A stretch of DNA of 64,000 nucleotides from Balneolales bacterium ANBcel1 (GTDB lineage Bacteria > Bacteroidota > Rhodothermia > Balneolales > Natronogracilivirgulaceae): positions 62,001-126,000 of the forward strand of contig JARULB010000001.1 of NCBI GenBank assembly GCA_029688905.1, given 5' to 3'. Shown here piece after piece: positions 59,565-64,000 of this stretch. Made by a program: the position numbers and the translations under genes. Positions within the stretch are counted from its first letter, which is position 1, and each line of letters opens with the position of its first letter. The notes under the pieces were generated by a model that was not told the origin of the DNA, searched no databases, and saw nothing but the letters and a program-made list of their open reading frames with translations.

Positions 59565-60788
59565 TTAAATCCAGGGTGACTGCTTGGATGCGGTGGCAAT
59601 TTTTGCTGCATCGATGGCAATCACAAGTTCTTCATTGGTTGGAATAACGTAGACATCCACGCTTGAGTTGTCTGCACTGATTTTTCGCTCACCACGGGCA
59701 TCCGGATCCCGGTTTCGGTCTGGGTCCAGAATCACCCCCATCGCCTCCATGTTTCCAAGTGCCCGCTCTCTGATGTCCGGAGCGTTCTCTCCGATTCCCG
59801 CCGTAAAAATGATGGCGTCGCATCCGTTCATCACCGCAAAGTAGGAACCTGTGAATTGCCGGATCCGATAGCAAAAAGATTCTATCGCCTGTTTGCATCT
59901 TCTGTCGCCGTTTTTTGCTTCTTCTAGCAGATCACGCATATCGGCGGCATATCCGCTCATGCCTAGCAGGCCGCTGTGGCGGTTCAGCAAGCCGTGCAGG
60001 CTGCTCAGCGGCAGCTCCTCTTTTTCCACCAGATAAAAAAGTATGGATGGGTCGATATCGCCGCACCGGGTACCCATAATCAGGCCGGACAAGGGGGTAA
60101 ATCCCATGCTGGTATCCACCGAGTTACCGTCCTTGATTGCCGTGATGGACGAACCATTGCCCAGGTGACAGGTAATGAGCCTGGTATTTTTCGGCCCCTG
60201 CCCCGTAAGCCGGTAATAGCGGCGGCTTACAAAATAGTGTGATGTTCCGTGAAAGCCGTATTTCCGGATGCGGTATCGGCGGTACATCCGGTTGGGGATT
60301 GCGTAAAGATAGGCCTCGGGAGCCAGCGACTGGTGAAACGCCGTATCAAAAACTGCGACATGCGGAACATCGGGCAGGCTTTGACGCGCCGCCTCAATTC
60401 CCCTGAGGTTGGGTGGATTGTGAAGCGGGGCCAGGTCGATGGCCTGTTCGATCGCCTCAACCACCGTATCGTCTATCAATACCGAATCCTTGAACGATTC
60501 ACCGCCGTGAACAACGCGGTGTCCAACCGCCTTTATATCATCCTTGGATTTCAGCAGCTTATTGTCCTTGTCCAGGATGTAGTCCATGATCGCCTTGAGC
60601 GCCTGGGTATGGTCTTCAATCACGGTGCTCTCCTTCACCGGCTTCTGCCCCTTCACCTCGTGCTTGACTATGGAAGTCACCGCGCCGATGCGCTCCACCA
60701 TACCCGTGCAGAGATACTCCTCGCTTTTTGTCTCGATTAACTGATATTTAACCGAGGAGCTGCCACAATTGATAACCAGAACTAACAT
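59565..60788 (-). CDS. ackA: Acetate kinase
   Basis: This 407-residue enzyme makes acetate and ATP from acetyl phosphate. Motifs include MLVLVINCGSSSVKYQL, the catalytic region AVFDTAFHQSLAPEAYLYA, RLITCHLGNGSSITAI, and the C-terminal AIIFTAGIGENAPDIR. It is first of a three-gene minus-strand unit with the caspase-fold lipoprotein (9 nt apart) and pta. A -35 TTTGCA and -10 TATAAT lie just upstream at 60839-60813. Confidence 0.96.
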   Translation of the reverse strand: MLVLVINCGSSSVKYQLIETKSEEYLCTGMVERIGAVTSIVKHEVKGQKPVKESTVIEDHTQALKAIMDYILDKDNKLLKSKDDIKAVGHRVVHGGESFKDSVLIDDTVVEAIEQAIDLAPLHNPPNLRGIEAARQSLPDVPHVAVFDTAFHQSLAPEAYLYAIPNRMYRRYRIRKYGFHGTSHYFVSRRYYRLTGQGPKNTRLITCHLGNGSSITAIKDGNSVDTSMGFTPLSGLIMGTRCGDIDPSILFYLVEKEELPLSSLHGLLNRHSGLLGMSGYAADMRDLLEEAKNGDRRCKQAIESFCYRIRQFTGSYFAVMNGCDAIIFTAGIGENAPDIRERALGNMEAMGVILDPDRNRDPDARGERKISADNSSVDVYVIPTNEELVIAIDAAKIATASKQSPWI

Positions 60789-60812
60789 AATTCCAACCTG
60801 TTTGAAAGCGAT

Positions 60813-60839
60813 ATTATAATGATAAAACGGAAATGCAAA
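60813..60839 (-). promoter_or_regulatory. Possible promoter of the ackA operon
   Basis: On the minus strand TTTGCA-like (60839-60834) and TATAAT (60818-60813) flank a spacer close to 17 nt, about 25 nt before the ackA ATG. It looks more like a classical -35/-10 pair than the other promoters in this window. Confidence 0.4.
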
Positions 60840-60883
60840 GCGAGACGATCACAGCCGGCAGCCTTGCATGGAAAAAAGGATAC

Positions 60884-62176
60884 TCAGAAAAGGAACTGGG
60901 CTCCAACACCTAGCAGATGCCTGACATCAAGGGCGCTGTCTTCGCCTGCGGGTTCAGAAAGCCAGACCGGTAATTCATAACGAATGAAAAAACCGCGATT
61001 CCTTCCCATATAGTCCGGAATATTGAGCGACAACATGAAGCCGGCTCCGGCGTTTGCCTGCACTTGTTGCCAACCGTTATGATCATGGAACAGGCCGGCA
61101 TCAGCGAAAACATAGGACTCGAATCTCAGCAGATCGCCAAGATACGGGATTTTTGAGAAATATGTGTCCACCGGATTGGGGTAGTAAATATCGATATTGC
61201 CCGAAAAAGCGTGGCGTACCCAGGGCGGGCCGGCGGTTTCCAGTGCTTCGGCGGTCTGCATGCTATAGCCGCGCAGACCGGGGCCGCCGGGGATATGGAT
61301 CCAGCCGGACTCAACCCATCCCTGGGGGATGGTTCCGCGTGCTCTGGTAAACCGGGAGTCCAGCAGGGCGAATGGAGCCGCATCAGATGGAAGGTAGCGG
61401 TGTTCCGGTGGCAGCGCATCCGAAGAAAAGCCTGCGAAGAGTCGCGTTCTGGCGTAAAACGGACCTGATATCCCGATTTGGTTCAGCAGTTCAAGCTGAA
61501 GCTGCCCGAACAGCCCCTCGGGTCCTGTTCCATCCGGGCGGTCGGCCGGCAGGCCGGAGTAATCCAGGAATTGGGCATCGGTGGATAGTGGCGCGCCCGC
61601 GATAGCCGCCCCTCTGAACGTCCAGCGCCCCAGCGCGTTGTGGTCCCTCCTGCGCACTGACGATCTGACAAATAAAACCGGATCATCCTGCCACAGATCA
61701 TTATATATCAGATAGTCATCGTCGAACCGCTTGTACAGACCGGCGTCAAATCGAACGTCGGTCGCGACAAATTCGTCGAAGCCGCGCTGCCAGCGTTTCC
61801 GGATTCCCGCTTCGTGCAGATGCACCCCGGCACGCATGCTGCTGAACAGGCGAACAGCCCCCTCGCTTCGCGGAGCAGTGATAGCCGCTATGGGATGTGT
61901 ATAAGAGATATGGTAGGAAACCGGCGTATCCGGGAGCCAAGTGGCCAGGCTGAACCCCGCGCTGAGTCGGTGCGGACCGTCCAGAAATGTGCGCGGATCC
62001 TCTCCGCGAAACCTGGCCCCTAGAAGGATACCATCGACTGCATTGAACCAGACATCCGGGGCCACACGAAGCTCATAGCCTTCGCCCGAGACAATCTGGG
62101 CATGAGTTTGATGTGTTGTGACAACCGTCACAAACAGCATAAAAACGCAGAAAAAAAATAATTTCATCGGTTTCAA
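60884..62176 (-). CDS. Outer-membrane beta-barrel protein, Omp85-like without POTRA
   Basis: The 430-residue protein has a signal peptide ending THAQ (about residue 26), alternating beta-strand pattern over its whole length, the loop motif HIPGGPGLRGYSMQ (like the Omp85 lid-loop V/LRGF/Y) and a C-terminal strand RHLLGVGAQFLF ending in Phe, as outer-membrane barrels do. No POTRA domains precede the barrel. It could be a short BamA/TamA-related porin or transporter. It is about 95 nt upstream-facing from ackA and alone on the minus strand. The family is suggested, not certain. Confidence 0.72.
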   Translation of the reverse strand: MKPMKLFFFCVFMLFVTVVTTHQTHAQIVSGEGYELRVAPDVWFNAVDGILLGARFRGEDPRTFLDGPHRLSAGFSLATWLPDTPVSYHISYTHPIAAITAPRSEGAVRLFSSMRAGVHLHEAGIRKRWQRGFDEFVATDVRFDAGLYKRFDDDYLIYNDLWQDDPVLFVRSSVRRRDHNALGRWTFRGAAIAGAPLSTDAQFLDYSGLPADRPDGTGPEGLFGQLQLELLNQIGISGPFYARTRLFAGFSSDALPPEHRYLPSDAAPFALLDSRFTRARGTIPQGWVESGWIHIPGGPGLRGYSMQTAEALETAGPPWVRHAFSGNIDIYYPNPVDTYFSKIPYLGDLLRFESYVFADAGLFHDHNGWQQVQANAGAGFMLSLNIPDYMGRNRGFFIRYELPVWLSEPAGEDSALDVRHLLGVGAQFLF

Positions 62177-62490
62177 TCTCGAATCTCTGATTATTGGGCC
62201 AAGGTAAGCCGTAAGACCTACGTTACGAAATATCTTCCGTGCTTGCTTAAAAAATCTGACCTGGCTCTACCGGCAGCAGACATCTGTCAAATTGCCGCAA
62301 ATCGCCCCTTCCCCGATGATTCGGCCATTTCAGATGATACCCGGTGAAAGGCAATGATCCAAAGTTCTTCGGGCCACTTTTAAAAAAAAATCGCATCTTG
62401 TTTCCTACCCGATTGTTCAATCCGAAAATCGCCGGCAACACTCATTAGAACGTAGCCGGCCGGGTGAACGTCAACAATTATCCGCCTATT
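62177..62490. other. Divergent intergenic region without a supported gene
   Basis: This 314-nt gap separates the minus-strand barrel protein gene from the plus-strand DUF2914 gene. The centre is AT-rich with a run of A residues at about 62381-62389. I found no tRNA, hairpin terminator or coding frame. A GTG at 62464 opens the DUF2914 frame nine codons earlier, but the ATG at 62491 starts at a more likely place. Confidence 0.5.
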
Positions 62491-63177
62491 ATGAAACGAA
62501 ACCGAAGTTTCTGTTTTGCCTTAGCCGGGCGGTGTCCGGTCAAGAGGAACGCCATCGTCCAAAGCGGTGCAGCACGCGACACAAATACATCCGGGAGATT
62601 CTTCACCCCGGCTCAAGTGGCCTTAATACTGTTTTTTGCCTGGTTTGCGGGTGTTCCCGCTGTTCACGGCGCATCCCATGCAGCAGCCGGATCTGAAAGC
62701 AGCCCTCCAAATACGATCGGGCAGTCCGGTTCTCTGCCGGAACGTGACGGTGCAGAGCCTGAGTATCGTGGTTTGGCTGACAGTTATGCAGTGGAAATAT
62801 CCACAACTGCCGGACACCGGAGCTTTGCAGGTCAGCCCCCGGAAGAAAACCATTCCGACACACTGTTCATCCGAGATTTTCTGCTGGCAAGGGATGTCGT
62901 GGAGAGAGAGCCGGTAGACACCCTGCAGTCTTACAACATGAGCGACGCAAGGGCCTGGTGTTTTGCGCGCATACACAACTCCGACTCCATGCAGGATGTC
63001 ACTTTTGAGTGGTATTACGAGGAGGAACTCTATTTTGAAATGAGCAGCAAAATCGGGTTGTCGCCCAACTGGCGTACCTACTCATCCGTCGGGCTGCAGC
63101 CGGGTTCATGGCGCGTCCTCATCAAAAACCGGGATGGGAGAGTTCTTGAAGAGATCCGTTTTATGGTCACCGGGTAG
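62491..63177 (+). CDS. DUF2914 domain-containing exported protein
   Basis: The 228-residue protein has a Cys-rich, low-complexity N-terminus, one hydrophobic segment (about 42-61, VALILFFAWFAGVPAVHG) serving as signal or anchor, an acidic linker, and a C-terminal DUF2914 domain (about 130-228): ARAWCFARIHNSDSMQDVTFEW, WRTYSSVGLQPGSWRVLIKN and ILEEIRFMV-like end. DUF2914 domains occur in proteins of unknown envelope function. The N-terminal 40 residues look poorly conserved and a later start cannot be excluded. Confidence 0.75.
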   Translation: MKRNRSFCFALAGRCPVKRNAIVQSGAARDTNTSGRFFTPAQVALILFFAWFAGVPAVHGASHAAAGSESSPPNTIGQSGSLPERDGAEPEYRGLADSYAVEISTTAGHRSFAGQPPEENHSDTLFIRDFLLARDVVEREPVDTLQSYNMSDARAWCFARIHNSDSMQDVTFEWYYEEELYFEMSSKIGLSPNWRTYSSVGLQPGSWRVLIKNRDGRVLEEIRFMVTG

Positions 63178-63252
63178 CAGTCGGTACGGCCGGCTTTTTG
63201 CGTGAATAATCCGGATTGAAAAGCGAGGCGCTCCGTTTTATGAAACCGTTTC

Positions 63253-64000
63253 CTAAATGTGTTTCCGGAAGTACTCGAGCGTGCGATCCAGTCCTACAGA
63301 CCGATCCACTTCGGGTTTCCATCCGATCACGTTCCAGGCTCGGCTGATATCCGGCTTTCTGACCAGGGGATCGCCTGCGGGCAGATCATGGTAGGTAATT
63401 GTGCTGGAGCTTCCGGTTCGGTCGATGATCGCGCGGGCAAGCTCAATCATGGTTATCTCATCGGGATTGCCGATATTCACGGGGTCGTGGAAATCCGACC
63501 GGCAAAGCCGAAACAGCCCTTCCACCAGGTCGTCGATATAGCAAAAGGACCGGGTCTGGGAGCCGTCCCCATAGACGGTAAGCGGTTCGCCCCGAAGCGC
63601 CTGCGTAATGAAGTTGGGCAGAACGCGGCCGTCATCCATCTGCATGAAGGGCCCGTACGTGTTGAAAATCCGGGCGATATATGTGGGGATTCCGTGGCTG
63701 CGATGGTAGGCCATGACCAAGGCCTCTCCAAAGCGTTTGGCCTCATCATACACACCGCGAAGGCCGACGGGATCGACGTTGCCCAGGTAGGATTCCTTCT
63801 GGGGATGCTCCTTCGGATCTCCGTAAACTTCACTGGTTGATGCCAGCAAAAACCGTGAGTTCTTGGCCCTGGCCAGGCCCAGAGCCTTGTGTGTACCCAG
63901 GGATCCGACCTTGAGGGTCTGAATCGGAAGCTCGAGATAATCCACCGGTGATGCGGGCGAGGCAAAATGGAGCACCAGATCGACCTTCCCGGGCACATAC
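63253..64000 (-). CDS. UDP-glucuronate decarboxylase (UXS), truncated by the window end
   Basis: The visible 249 residues are the C-terminal part of an extended short-chain dehydrogenase: [18 protein letters not shown], the active-site [14 protein letters not shown] with catalytic Ser/Tyr-x-x-x-Lys as [31 protein letters not shown], and [13 protein letters not shown]. The NAD-binding GxxGxxG lies beyond the right edge. UXS makes UDP-xylose for capsule or lipopolysaccharide. Reading through the end in this frame gives no stop, so the gene continues past 64000. Confidence 0.9.
   Translation of the reverse strand, partial: YVPGKVDLVLHFASPASPVDYLELPIQTLKVGSLGTHKALGLARAKNSRFLLASTSEVYGDPKEHPQKESYLGNVDPVGLRGVYDEAKRFGEALVMAYHRSHGIPTYIARIFNTYGPFMQMDDGRVLPNFITQALRGEPLTVYGDGSQTRSFCYIDDLVEGLFRLCRSDFHDPVNIGNPDEITMIELARAIIDRTGSSSTITYHDLPAGDPLVRKPDISRAWNVIGWKPEVDRSVGLDRTLEYFRKHI

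Noticed and set aside
1-64000. tRNA, rRNA, CRISPR array, transposase, phage or integrase genes
   Set aside because: Looked for in all gaps on both strands and not seen; no cloverleaf or repeat-spacer pattern was recognised by eye.

Overview
The window is about 64 kb of a dense, moderately GC-rich bacterial chromosome. Several features point to the Bacteroidota/Balneolota side of the FCB group: promoters of the TTG-N19-21-TAnnTTTG type instead of sigma70 hexamers, few Shine-Dalgarno sites, a DUF2480 gene beside the SUF genes, SufU-type Fe-S assembly, VKOR and BamD proteins, and many lipoproteins with acidic mature parts. The acidic bias suggests a marine or halophilic member, possibly Balneolia. 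This placement is inference. I saw no tRNA, rRNA, IS element, prophage or CRISPR array; this is mostly housekeeping chromosome.

Layout. 0.3-4.5 kb: a secreted PQQ-type sugar dehydrogenase, thioredoxin, an EamA exporter, an ICMT-like methyltransferase and a VKOR-like protein behind a clear Bacteroidota promoter. 4.5-11.7 kb (minus strand): a NatAB-like ABC exporter, a lipoprotein S9 peptidase and a lipoprotein gamma-glutamyltransferase. 11.9-13.7 kb: cysE-cysM for cysteine synthesis. 13.8-26.9 kb: a translation and cell-division block, nusB, ychF, thrS-infC-rpmI-rplT, pheS-pheT, a coiled-coil protein, zapA, a probable 6S RNA, a YmdB-type phosphoesterase, lolD and a membrane TPR protein. infC appears to start at an ATC codon.

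27-43.5 kb: DUF2721, phosphoenolpyruvate carboxylase, thymidine kinase with a NupC nucleoside transporter (salvage), three consecutive parvulin/SurA-like chaperones for outer-membrane biogenesis, a MoxR ATPase with a large membrane VWA protein, an uncharacterised envelope pair, and apt. 43.6-54.9 kb: tadA, then a long minus-strand run sufB-sufC-sufD-sufS-sufU-nfu-sufA, DUF2480, type 2 IPP isomerase, polyprenyl diphosphate synthase, bamD and nadD. This groups Fe-S cluster assembly, isoprenoid synthesis and envelope assembly.

55-64 kb: a GH13 amylase lipoprotein whose promoter carries a LacI-type operator in its spacer, then an ackA-pta acetate operon with a caspase-fold lipoprotein between the two genes. 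That lipoprotein's only cysteine is the lipidated one, so it cannot be an active caspase. An Omp85-like barrel without POTRA domains, a DUF2914 exported protein and a truncated UDP-glucuronate decarboxylase finish the window.

The most novel candidates are the caspase-like protein inside ackA-pta, the zapA-linked 6S-like RNA, the ATC start of infC, the VKOR without loop cysteines, and the regulatory sites before sufB and the amylase gene.
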